Origin: Nevskiaceae bacterium
GTDB lineage: Bacteria; Pseudomonadota; Gammaproteobacteria; Nevskiales; Nevskiaceae
Assembly: GCA_004297005.1 (NCBI GenBank)
Contig: SCVA01000018.1
Location: forward strand, 27,103 to 91,102
Direction of reading: 5' to 3'
DNA: 64,000 nucleotides
Made by a program: the position numbers and the translations under genes. Below the pieces are notes generated by a model, which was not told the origin of the DNA, searched no databases, and worked only from the letters and a program-made list of their open reading frames with translations. Within the stretch, counting starts at the first letter, position 1, and each line of letters starts with the position of its first letter. Shown here one piece after another: positions 34,997-41,672 of the stretch.

Positions 34997-35638
34997 CTAT
35001 AGGCCCAGCGTCGATCTGGCGACTGCCCAGTACGCGCGGCGCTCGCTGAGCCCGTTCTTGCCGCCGTTGATCTTCACGGTGATGGTGACGAAGTCCGCGT
35101 CGTCATCGTCGTCGCTGCGGTCGTCGGCGAGTTCGTTGAGGCCGTGCGACTTCCAGTAGTGGGCGGCCGAGCGGGCTGCCGGCCCGGCTTGCAGCAGCAG
35201 GTCGGGATTGCTGGTGAGCGGCAGTCCCAGCGCCGTGCCGACGGCTTTGTAGTTGCCGCGGCCGGTTACTTGCAGCAGGCCGCGACCACGGAAGCGCCAA
35301 CCGTCGCCGCTGTTGGCGTCGCCGTTGCCCATGCGGTCGGCATAGACCCGGTTGGCCAGTTTTTCCGGCTGACCGACATAGGGCGCGGCGTCGGCCTCGG
35401 TGGGAAAGCGCTTGGGCCAGACCGCGCAGATGCGTTTGGCGGTGCTGTAGTTGAGGTTCTCCACCAGGCGTCGCATCTCGCCCGATTCATGGGCGATCTG
35501 CGCCAGGAAGGCGGCGATGCGATCGGCCCGGCTGGCGATCTGGAATTCGGCCATGGCACTGTTGAGCACCGTGGTCCAGGTGGGAATGTCCGGGTTCCTG
35601 GGCATGATCCGACCGAGTTGGGTTTGGCTGATGTTCAT
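34997..35638 (-). CDS. glycoside hydrolase family 19 (chitinase/endolysin-like) protein
   Basis: The 213-residue protein matches bacterial and phage GH19 muralytic enzymes: FLAQIAHESGEMRRLVENLNYS with Glu51 and Glu60 as candidate catalytic pair, RVYADRMGNGDANSGDGWRFRGRGLLQVTGRGNYKAVG, and ARSAAHYWKSHGLNELAD. No signal peptide is visible, so export would need a holin-like route, or the enzyme acts in the cytoplasm. A run of Asp (DRSDDDDDAD, about 174-183) is in a surface loop. It is last in an operon after two membrane-protein genes (33 bp gap). No other phage genes are present, so an isolated prophage remnant is possible but not favoured. Confidence 0.88.
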   Translation of the reverse strand: MNISQTQLGRIMPRNPDIPTWTTVLNSAMAEFQIASRADRIAAFLAQIAHESGEMRRLVENLNYSTAKRICAVWPKRFPTEADAAPYVGQPEKLANRVYADRMGNGDANSGDGWRFRGRGLLQVTGRGNYKAVGTALGLPLTSNPDLLLQAGPAARSAAHYWKSHGLNELADDRSDDDDDADFVTITVKINGGKNGLSERRAYWAVARSTLGL

Positions 35639-35671
35639 GGGTACCTCACTGGGGGATGGAGACCGCTGATC

Positions 35672-36778
35672 TCACTTCGACTTCGACTTGTCCTCGCTGG
35701 CCGGCTTGATGCTGGTGCGGATGTTGGCGAGCTGGTTGATCAGGTCGAACCAGAACGGCGCGCCCATGCAGATCGCCAGCGCGGTGATCAGCAGGCCGCC
35801 GAACTTCTGCAACCAGTCCAGCCAGTTGGCGTGTCGCGGTGCCGACAGCAGTGGGTCGCCGTCCCAGCCGATCGGCAGCCCCAGCGTGCTGGCGTACTCG
35901 ACGCGACGGGCGATGCCGTCCTTGAGTTTTTTCTCGCAGGCGGCGGCCGGGTCGTCGGCGACGCCTGCGATGGGCTGTTCCGACTTGGCCTGGGTTGCGG
36001 TGGCGCCCTCGGTTGCTGGACTGGTCCCGGCCGGGGATGCGGTCGCCGGCGCTGGCGTCGTCGTATCCGAGCAACGGATCTCGTAGGCCACCAGCTCGCC
36101 GTCGGCGGCGTCCTTCAGCGCCTGCTCGACGATCTGGCTGCGCAGCGCCGGATCGTCGGAAAGCACCTGTGCGATGCGCAGGCTGTCCAGATTCAGGGCG
36201 GCCGCCATCAGGCCGCCGCTGATCAGCAGCACCAGTTGCACATGGCGCCGGTACCAGCCCGAGTAGCGTTCGGCGGAGGCGGTGAAGTAGGCGGCGATCT
36301 TTTCCTGTTGGGTCTTGGCGTCGGCCGCCGCATCGGGGGCGAGGCTCAAGGCGATCTCGGTCAGGCGGGCGAACGGGCTGACGGCCGGCGCGGCCGCTGC
36401 TCCGGCCGCCACTGGCGAATTGGCGGCCAGCCATTGCACGGCGGCGGCAAACCGCTCCGGAGGAATGTAGGAAGGCAGTTGGCCACCACGGACCCACCAG
36501 CCGATCAGCGGCAGGTGGCTCAGCCGCCCGCTGTAGAGCGAGGCGATGTGGGGGCTGTTGTAGAAGCTGTTGACCAGCGCGTTCAGGGTCTTGGCGTCGG
36601 GGGTGGCGCCATTGCTGGGCAGTGCCGCCGCCAGCAGCTCCTGTATGCCCTTCCGCAGCAGGGCGCCGCGACGGCGCAGCACCACCTCCACCAGTTCCAC
36701 CGCCGCCGAGGCGGCGGTGCTGAAGACCAGGTACACCACGCTCAGGCCGATGAGCACATCGAGAATCTGGATCAGCAT
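35672..36778 (-). CDS. uncharacterised membrane protein, middle gene of the GH19 operon
   Basis: This 368-residue protein has an N-terminal TM (ILDVLIGLSVVYLVFSTAASAAVE, about 5-28) followed by a basic RRRGALLRKGIQELL. A TM at about residues 180-200 (HVQLVLLISGGLMAAALNLDSLRIAQVL) follows, and a C-terminal TM at about 330-350 (FGGLLITALAICMGAPFWFDLINQLANIR). Between the last two is a loop of about 130 residues with two Cys (RCSDTT and AACEKKL) and a Pro/Ala/Thr-rich linker. I recall similar uncharacterised proteins with the ALNLDSLRIA and GAPFWFDL segments in diverse bacteria, but know no function. It starts 18 bp after the gene at 36797-37903 ends. Confidence 0.75.
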   Translation of the reverse strand: MLIQILDVLIGLSVVYLVFSTAASAAVELVEVVLRRRGALLRKGIQELLAAALPSNGATPDAKTLNALVNSFYNSPHIASLYSGRLSHLPLIGWWVRGGQLPSYIPPERFAAAVQWLAANSPVAAGAAAAPAVSPFARLTEIALSLAPDAAADAKTQQEKIAAYFTASAERYSGWYRRHVQLVLLISGGLMAAALNLDSLRIAQVLSDDPALRSQIVEQALKDAADGELVAYEIRCSDTTTPAPATASPAGTSPATEGATATQAKSEQPIAGVADDPAAACEKKLKDGIARRVEYASTLGLPIGWDGDPLLSAPRHANWLDWLQKFGGLLITALAICMGAPFWFDLINQLANIRTSIKPASEDKSKSK

Positions 36779-36796
36779 GGAAGCTCTCCGTTCGGG

Positions 36797-37903
36797 TCAG
36801 GGGGCGCCGGCAGGTAGCCAGAGCTCGAAGTGGTAGGGACGAGCGCCACCGGCCTTGCCGCTGAAGTCGCGGATTACCTGTCCCTGGGAATCCTCGGCCG
36901 CGAGATCGGGAAAGGCCTGGCAGCGCAGGGCGGCGTCGGCCAGGTCGGCGCGTAGCTTGGTGGCCCAGGAGGCTTCGTCGGCGAAGAAGTAGCGCAGTTG
37001 GCTGGTCGGCGGTGCGCGCCGGCTGCCGACGTTTTCGATGCCCGGCAGGGCATAGCCGTATTCCCGCAGACGGCTGCTGAGGCAGGCCGCGGCGGCTCGT
37101 TGGGATTCGCTGGCGATCTGGATGTAGACCCGTGGGTTCAGCGGCAGGACCTTGATCTCGGATTGGCGTTTGGCGACGGCGCTGTTCAGCGCCACCAGCT
37201 TTTTCTCCAGCTCGACCGCAGGTAGTTGCTTTTTTTCCTTCTTTGCCTGCTCCTCGATCAGCTGCTTGATCTGCGCGGGCTCGGTTGCCAGTGGCTGTTT
37301 GATCTGATCGCAGCGGCTTAGTGCATCGTTCAAGGGCTGCTGATTTCGCTCTCGTGCAGTCCGGGATACCGCCGCCGCCAGTTCCGCACTGGGCTTGCCC
37401 AAGGTCATTTCCACGAATTGCAGGCTGAATTCCCTGCACTCACAGGCCAGCGGGAGGTCGCTACCGCGCCGATTCGCCGGTGCTGCCGTCAGCAGGCTGG
37501 TCAGCACCCCTAGCGTCTGCTCGCCGACCATTCCGCGGCGGATCAGCGTCACTTGGTTGGCGAGCAGGCCGCAGGTGGCGTCAGCGCTGAACTTGGCCGG
37601 CTCGGCCGCACCAACCGGAAACTGGCGATCCTGTATCGCCTGGAGCAGGCGCTGGGCCTGTTCCTTATCCTTCTCGTGCGCAAATCGCTCGTCCTGCAGT
37701 TGCTGCTGGTACTGGTGCCGGAGTTGGTCCTGGCGCTCCTGCTGCTGGCTGTACAGATAGGTGCAGAAGGGCAGCACCACGCCCAACACCGCAGCCAGCG
37801 GCGCATTGCCCTTGGTCAAGGCAGGGGCTGGTGGTGAGGCAGTTCCCGAATTCTGCTGGCCGCCGCCAGTCGCGGCGCTTCCTGTCCCGATGCTTCCCGA
37901 CAT
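36797..37903 (-). CDS. uncharacterised membrane-anchored coiled-coil protein with LytR_C/SPOR-like tail
   Basis: This 368-residue protein is first in the GH19 operon. It has a disordered Gly/Ser/Pro N-terminus, one TM at about residues 32-52 (NAPLAAVLGVVLPFCTYLY), and a Gln/Arg/Glu-rich coiled coil at about 53-95. A Cys-containing helical middle follows, then a second charged helix with many Lys (EEQAKKEKKQLPAVELEKK). The last 110 residues begin RVYIQIASESQRAAAACL and contain LREYGYALPGIENVG and RYFFADEASWATKL, an arrangement like the LytR C-terminal or SPOR-type alpha/beta domain, ending PYHFELWLP. AAGGGGGG precedes the ATG. Function is unknown; envelope attachment is inferred from topology. 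Confidence 0.72.
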   Translation of the reverse strand: MSGSIGTGSAATGGGQQNSGTASPPAPALTKGNAPLAAVLGVVLPFCTYLYSQQQERQDQLRHQYQQQLQDERFAHEKDKEQAQRLLQAIQDRQFPVGAAEPAKFSADATCGLLANQVTLIRRGMVGEQTLGVLTSLLTAAPANRRGSDLPLACECREFSLQFVEMTLGKPSAELAAAVSRTARERNQQPLNDALSRCDQIKQPLATEPAQIKQLIEEQAKKEKKQLPAVELEKKLVALNSAVAKRQSEIKVLPLNPRVYIQIASESQRAAAACLSSRLREYGYALPGIENVGSRRAPPTSQLRYFFADEASWATKLRADLADAALRCQAFPDLAAEDSQGQVIRDFSGKAGGARPYHFELWLPAGAP

Positions 37904-38145
37904 CGTTCCCCCCTTGCGGTGTGGCGACCCCGGTGCCGCATGGCGCCCGTTGGCACCGTTGTGGGGGTCGCTTCCCGTTGTTATTTGCGACCTCCCCAGG
38001 CCGCTTGCAAAAAATTACGCCGGCTCCCGGTCGTGTGCAATCACCCTTGGTCGGCCCGCCGTCGGCCGACCTCTTCCCGGCGCGGTTTCGCCGGGCGATG
38101 GTCCTTGTTAGTGTGAGTGCCGGTTTCCATCCTCCTCCCGGCGTC
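37904..38145. promoter_or_regulatory. divergent intergenic region with a two-step inverted repeat
   Basis: This 242-bp gap separates the GH19 operon (leftward) from the queuosine transporter gene (rightward). GCGACCCC at 37924-37931 plus GGTGCC at 37932-37937 pair with GGCACC at 37952-37957 and GGGGTCGC at 37964-37971, just upstream of the leftward operon, so it may be a leader structure or operator. An AT-rich stretch (TTGCAAAAAATTACG near 38006-38020) is a likely promoter zone for either direction. No preQ1 riboswitch motif was recognised before the transporter gene. Confidence 0.4.
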
Positions 38146-38847
38146 ATGACCCAAGCCCGCTATTACGATCTGCTGGTGGCTGGCATGGTTGCCGTTCTGC
38201 TTTGCTCCAACCTGATCGGCCCGGCCAAGGTCTGCGCCTTCGATCTGCCTGTTCTGGGCACGGTGAGCTTTGGAGCCGGCAATCTGTTCTTCCCGATCAG
38301 TTACATCTTTGGCGACGTGCTTACCGAGGTCTATGGCTATGCCCGTGCTCGGCGGGCGATCTGGGCCGGTTTCGGCGCCCTGTTGTTCGCCAGCTTCATG
38401 ACCACGGTGATCGTGCATCTGCCGCCGGCTCCGGGGGAACCGTTCAACGCGGTGCTGCAGCCGGCGCTGGAGACTGCTTTCGGCAGCACCTGGCGCATCG
38501 TGCTGGCGAGCATGGTGGCCTACTGGGTGGGTGACTTCGTCAATTCCTTCGTGCTCGCCAAGCTCAAGCTGCTCACCGCCGGGCGCTGGCTCTGGATGCG
38601 CACGATCGGTTCGACCATCGTCGGCCAGGCTGCCGACTCGCTGTTGTTCTATCCGATCGCCTTCTACGGAATCTGGACCCACAATGCTTTGCTGGCAGTG
38701 ATGAGCTTCAACCTGCTGTTCAAGATTGGCATCGAGGTGTTGTTCACGCCGATCACCTACTGGGTCGTGGCACGGCTGAAGCGGGCCGAGGGAATCGACG
38801 TGTTTGATCGCAGTACCGATTTCACGCCGTTCTCCCTGAAGACCTAA
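38146..38847 (+). CDS. yhhQ: queuosine precursor transporter (YhhQ/DUF165)
   Basis: The 233-residue membrane protein matches YhhQ, the vitamin-like uptake system for preQ0/preQ1 used in tRNA queuosine synthesis. Typical segments are VLLCSNLIGPAKVC, FGAGNLFFPISYIFGDVLTEVYGYARARRAIW, AYWVGDFVNSFVLAKLK and WLWMRTIGSTIVGQAADSLLFYPIAF. ATG 38146 is chosen since it starts at the first TM. The open frame continues upstream to 37831 but those residues are Arg/Pro-rich and lie over the divergent promoter. It is a single-gene unit. Confidence 0.92.
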   Translation: MTQARYYDLLVAGMVAVLLCSNLIGPAKVCAFDLPVLGTVSFGAGNLFFPISYIFGDVLTEVYGYARARRAIWAGFGALLFASFMTTVIVHLPPAPGEPFNAVLQPALETAFGSTWRIVLASMVAYWVGDFVNSFVLAKLKLLTAGRWLWMRTIGSTIVGQAADSLLFYPIAFYGIWTHNALLAVMSFNLLFKIGIEVLFTPITYWVVARLKRAEGIDVFDRSTDFTPFSLKT

Positions 38848-38981
38848 GCAATCGCCGGTGTGCGCATGCCGGTACGCGTGCGCGTCGCCATCCGGGGAAG
38901 GTATCGTGCCCGCTGACGGAGAGGTGGGGACAGGGGTGACTGAACCTCGGCGGCGACACTCGGTCGACGATTGTCTCTGCC

Positions 38982-39524
38982 TCAGTACGGCAGCAAGCCG
39001 CCGGTGGTCGAGGTCGGCGGCGGGGTGGTCTGTAGCGGCGGTAATGGCGCCGGTAGCAGGCTGTCCAAGGGTTGTGTCAAGGAGGGCAGCAGAGTCTGTT
39101 GCTCGATGTTGCGCCGGTAGATGTCTTTCAGTCGTTCCTGTTCCAGCGGCGGCAGTGCCTCGAAGCGTCGCCGCTGATCCAGCAACCGCCGCTGTTCGCT
39201 GGCCGGTAGCTTGCGGAACTGCTCGCGGCGGTCCAGCACCTGTTGCCGCTCTCCGGCGTTCATCCGTTGCCAGGTGGATAGCTGCTGGCTGGCCTCGGCG
39301 CGCTGTTCAGGATTCATTTGCAACCAGCGGGCGGCGCCGTCGGCCAAGCGCTGGCGACGCGACTCCGGGAGCTGGTCAAACACCGCCGCCTCGCCCTTGA
39401 TGGCCGGCGTGATCAGGGCCTGCTGTTGCGGGCTCAGCGTCTTCCATTGGGGCCCGGCCGCCAGCGCCGCACCGGACAGGAGCAGCAGCAGGGCGACCAG
39501 AGCAGGGCGAAATTCAAGGCGCAC
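38982..39524 (-). CDS. DUF3106 domain-containing exported protein
   Basis: The 180-residue protein has a signal peptide (LVALLLLLSGAALAAG) and three consecutive DUF3106-like units of about 25 residues built on WQRMNAGERQQVLDRREQFRKLPASEQRRLLDQRRRFEALPP. These Arg/Gln-rich helices are followed by a Pro/Leu/Thr tail. It ends the ECF sigma operon and overlaps the preceding 80-residue gene by 11 bp. DUF3106 proteins commonly accompany an ECF sigma factor and a DUF3619 protein; their job is unknown, and resemblance to CpxP-like helical stress sensors is only a suggestion. Confidence 0.85.
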   Translation of the reverse strand: MRLEFRPALVALLLLLSGAALAAGPQWKTLSPQQQALITPAIKGEAAVFDQLPESRRQRLADGAARWLQMNPEQRAEASQQLSTWQRMNAGERQQVLDRREQFRKLPASEQRRLLDQRRRFEALPPLEQERLKDIYRRNIEQQTLLPSLTQPLDSLLPAPLPPLQTTPPPTSTTGGLLPY

Positions 39525-39756
39525 GACGTTCTCCTCGCGCCTCGGGCGCGGGTGAGTCGGGAGTCTTGTCGGCCTGCTTGTTCATGTTCAGTAGTGCCCG
39601 CTCTTCCGGGCTCCAGTCTCCAAGAAATTCCAGCAGGGCGGCGCTGGGTTGTATCGGCGTCGTCGGCTGCTGTTGCGGCTGTGGCTGGGGTGCTGCGCAG
39701 GCCAGGGGGCTTGCGACAACCGCTACCATCCAAAACCAGCCGCGAGAACTAGGCAT
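39514..39756 (-). CDS. small exported Pro/Gln-rich protein of the sigma operon
   Basis: The 80-residue product (start ATG 39756) has a hydrophobic N-terminus (GWFWMVAVVASPLACAAP) that is a signal peptide, perhaps with a lipobox-like PLAC. A linker of Pro/Gln follows, and then ALLEFLGDWSPEERALLNM, which resembles one DUF3106-type or WSPEE helical unit. It overlaps the upstream gene by 8 bp and the DUF3106 gene by 11 bp, so the three are translationally coupled. An in-frame extension to 39843 lies wholly in the upstream gene and is rejected. Its nature as a partner of the DUF3106 protein is inferred. Confidence 0.68.
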   Translation of the reverse strand: MPSSRGWFWMVAVVASPLACAAPQPQPQQQPTTPIQPSAALLEFLGDWSPEERALLNMNKQADKTPDSPAPEARGERRAP

Positions 39757-40156
39757 TCGGTTCCGGGAGGCGTCCGAGTTCCGATTGCTGTTCCAGCCAC
39801 CGGTAAAACTCGAGATCGCGGTAGAAATCCGGGCCCGCTTCATCGACTACCCATTCCAACGCGGCAGTCTCCAAACCGTTGACGGCTGGAGCGCCGGTCG
39901 GCGGACTGACGAGGCGATTGGGGATCAGGACAAAGCTCAGGGCGACGGTGGCCAGTGCCGCCGGCGCCAGGAGCCAGGCGGCAATTCCGGAGCGGCGTTC
40001 TTCCAGCGCGGCAACCGCTCGCCGCCGCGCGGCGGCGAGGCGGGCGGATTCGGTGTAGTCCAGCACTTCGCTGGCGCGCAGCCGCGTCTGCGCCACCTGC
40101 GCAAACGCGCGGTCGGCGGGGGAGAGATCGGCGAAGTGATTGGTGCTGGTGTTCAT
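39749..40156 (-). CDS. DUF3619-like single-pass membrane protein, candidate anti-sigma factor
   Basis: The 135-residue protein has a cytoplasmic N-terminal helix region (RAFAQVAQTRLRASEVLDYTESARLAAARRRAVAALEERR) and one TM at about residues 61-82 (WLLAPAALATVALSFVLIPN). A short periplasmic part ends in ALEWVVDEAGPDFYRDLEFYRWLEQQ. Place between an ECF sigma gene and small exported proteins, plus this topology, suggests an anti-sigma factor. The N-terminal pattern is DUF3619-like. No HxxxCxxC zinc motif is present, so it is not a ZAS-type anti-sigma. Confidence 0.76.
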   Translation of the reverse strand: MNTSTNHFADLSPADRAFAQVAQTRLRASEVLDYTESARLAAARRRAVAALEERRSGIAAWLLAPAALATVALSFVLIPNRLVSPPTGAPAVNGLETAALEWVVDEAGPDFYRDLEFYRWLEQQSELGRLPEPNA

Positions 40157-40195
40157 GGTGAAGGCTCCGATTGTGTATCGGCGGGTGGCGGCACG

Positions 40196-40750
40196 CTAGT
40201 TGGACCAGGCGTCGCCGAGTTTTCCGCGCAGATTGGACAGCGCGCGGGCGAGATGAGTTTTAACGCTGCCGTCGGAGCAGCCCATGACCTGGGCGGTCTC
40301 CTCGGTGGACAGGCCGTCCCAGACACGTAGCACGAAGGCCTGGCGCTGACGTTCTGGTAGCTCGGCGAGCGCGATCTTCAGGCGGGCCATGGCTTCGTCC
40401 TGCATCAACCGCTCGGTGGAATCGGGGATCGCGAGGTCCGGAGCGCGTTCTTCCATGGTCGGCGCGTCCTCGTCTTCCTCGCGCTCACTGCGCCAGAAGA
40501 AGAAGCGGTTGCGCACCCCCTGGCGACGCTGCCAGTCGCGAATCTTGTTTTCCAGAATGCGATGAAACAGCGGCGCCCACTCACCCGGTGGACGCCGCCC
40601 ATAGGAGCGCGCCAGATGCAGCATCGCGTCCTGCACCACGTCGAGGGCATCGTCGCGCGAGCGGGTGGCGATCTCCGCCACCCGCAACGCGCGACCCTGC
40701 GCCTGCAGCAGAAAGGCGTTGAGCCCTTCGGGCGTTCCCCCTTCGGCCAC
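40196..40750 (-). CDS. ECF RNA polymerase sigma factor
   Basis: The 184-residue sigma factor has region 2 at about residues 10-75 (DALDVVQDAMLHLARSYG and WAPLFHRILENKIRDWQRR) and region 4 at about 125-178 (ALAELPERQRQAFVLRVWDGLSTEETAQVMGCSDGSVKTHLARALSNLRGKL). A Glu/Asp-rich linker (SEREEDEDAPTMEE) joins them. The start is GTG at 40750. Downstream genes encode a DUF3619-like membrane protein and exported helical proteins, the usual set for this sigma group. The Ala-rich protein gene just upstream may be in the same transcript, as the gap is only 24 bp. Confidence 0.9.
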   Translation of the reverse strand: MAEGGTPEGLNAFLLQAQGRALRVAEIATRSRDDALDVVQDAMLHLARSYGRRPPGEWAPLFHRILENKIRDWQRRQGVRNRFFFWRSEREEDEDAPTMEERAPDLAIPDSTERLMQDEAMARLKIALAELPERQRQAFVLRVWDGLSTEETAQVMGCSDGSVKTHLARALSNLRGKLGDAWSN

Positions 40751-40774
40751 GGGCAGCGCGCGCCTGAGCGCGCC

Positions 40775-41305
40775 TTACTTGGCGCTACCCTCGGTCTGGA
40801 CTTCGGCATTGACGTCGGCGCTCACCGAGGTGCCGGTGGCGACTCCGGCCGCGGTTCCGAGCAGACCGCCAACAGCCCCGGTCACTGCTTTGCCACCCGT
40901 GACGGCGGTGTTCTTCACGGCGGTGCCGGTGCTGATCGTGGCCTGGCTGCCTGCTTCGGTGGCCAGAGTGGCGCCGGCCTTGAGTTTCTTCTTGGCCTTC
41001 AGGGCGCCGCTCTTGCCCGCCTCGGCGGCCTGCGCTGCGGCGGCGCCGCTACTGTCCACGGCTGCGGCGGCATTGGCCTTGCCGGCCTCGAGCTTGGCGC
41101 CGGCGGCAGCGCCGCCGGTGGCGGCCTTGTTGACGCCGGCCTGTGCTTTGCCGGTGGCCGCATCGAGCGCGCCCGAGGCTTGCGAGGCCGCGTTGGTGCT
41201 GATGTTGGCGTTGACGCTGGCACTGGCGCCGGCTTCGGCGGCCAGAGTCGGCAGGCTCAGGGCCAGGAGACTGGAGGCCAGCAGGCTGCGGGAAAGAAGT
41301 TTCAT
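40775..41305 (-). CDS. Ala/Gly-rich exported protein of unknown function
   Basis: The 176-residue protein has a signal peptide (LLASSLLALSLPTLAAEA, cleavage near residue 23) and a mature part dominated by Ala, Gly, Thr and Lys. It contains VNANISTNAASQASGALDAATGKAQ near the N-terminus and VSADVNAEVQTEGSAK at the end. The central region has basic patches (KAKKKLKAG) and Gly/Ala helices. No cysteine is present. It resembles low-complexity, possibly natively unfolded envelope proteins. It may be in one transcript with the sigma factor and could be the stress-induced output of that regulator; this is inference. Confidence 0.62.
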   Translation of the reverse strand: MKLLSRSLLASSLLALSLPTLAAEAGASASVNANISTNAASQASGALDAATGKAQAGVNKAATGGAAAGAKLEAGKANAAAAVDSSGAAAAQAAEAGKSGALKAKKKLKAGATLATEAGSQATISTGTAVKNTAVTGGKAVTGAVGGLLGTAAGVATGTSVSADVNAEVQTEGSAK

Positions 41306-41672
41306 CTATGTAGTCCTCATCAAGAAAGTTCCGGCATGCCGGAGGGAATTAGCAACGGCACAGGCTAGGTGCGGTTGACCGGCGGCTAAGCTGAACTGGA
41401 GCACTGAACCAAGCCTGAACTGCGCCCAGAGCTCTCGTTTGTCAAGGGCGAGCGAAGTCGGTTATGCACAGAAATCCGGCAGGGAGATTGGCTGGATTGG
41501 TCAAGATGTATGTCTCGTGACACCTTCGCTTGAATTGATAAGGCATTGAAAAAAAATAAATTAAGCTGCCATTGTGACGCCGGTGCCAGATGCTGTGAGG
41601 CCACTCGGGCGGACTGTGGGATTATCCCCTCCATCCTTATCCCCAAAGTTATCCACAGCTTGGTCCACTCCG
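41306..41672. other. gap upstream of priA with AT-rich stretch and DnaA-box-like 9-mers
   Basis: This gap contains TTATGCACA at 41462-41470 and TTATCCACA at 41649-41657, both matching the DnaA-box consensus TTWTNCACA. TTATCCCCT at 41622-41630 and TTATCCCCA at 41637-41645 are weaker relatives. An AT-rich run lies between them at about 41547-41566. The boxes run in the same direction. The layout resembles a DnaA-bound promoter or small origin-like site, but no dnaA, dnaN, gyrB or mioC/gidA gene is near. No other gene is seen in this stretch. Confidence 0.5.

Noticed and set aside
34997..35638. Prophage remnant around the GH19 lysin
   Set aside because: No integrase, terminase, tail, holin or attachment repeats within several kb; flanks are housekeeping genes.
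35144..36817. 557-residue plus-strand open frame opposite the GH19 operon
   Set aside because: It crosses three minus-strand genes that have membrane segments, enzyme motifs and ribosome sites; its own translation has none.
38000..38145. preQ1 riboswitch before yhhQ
   Set aside because: No preQ1-I type stem with the A-rich tail, nor a class II-like fold, could be recognised by eye.
41462..41672. Chromosomal origin oriC
   Set aside because: DnaA-box-like 9-mers and an AT-rich run are present, but no dnaA/dnaN/gyrB or gidA/mioC neighbours; reported only as a DnaA-box cluster.
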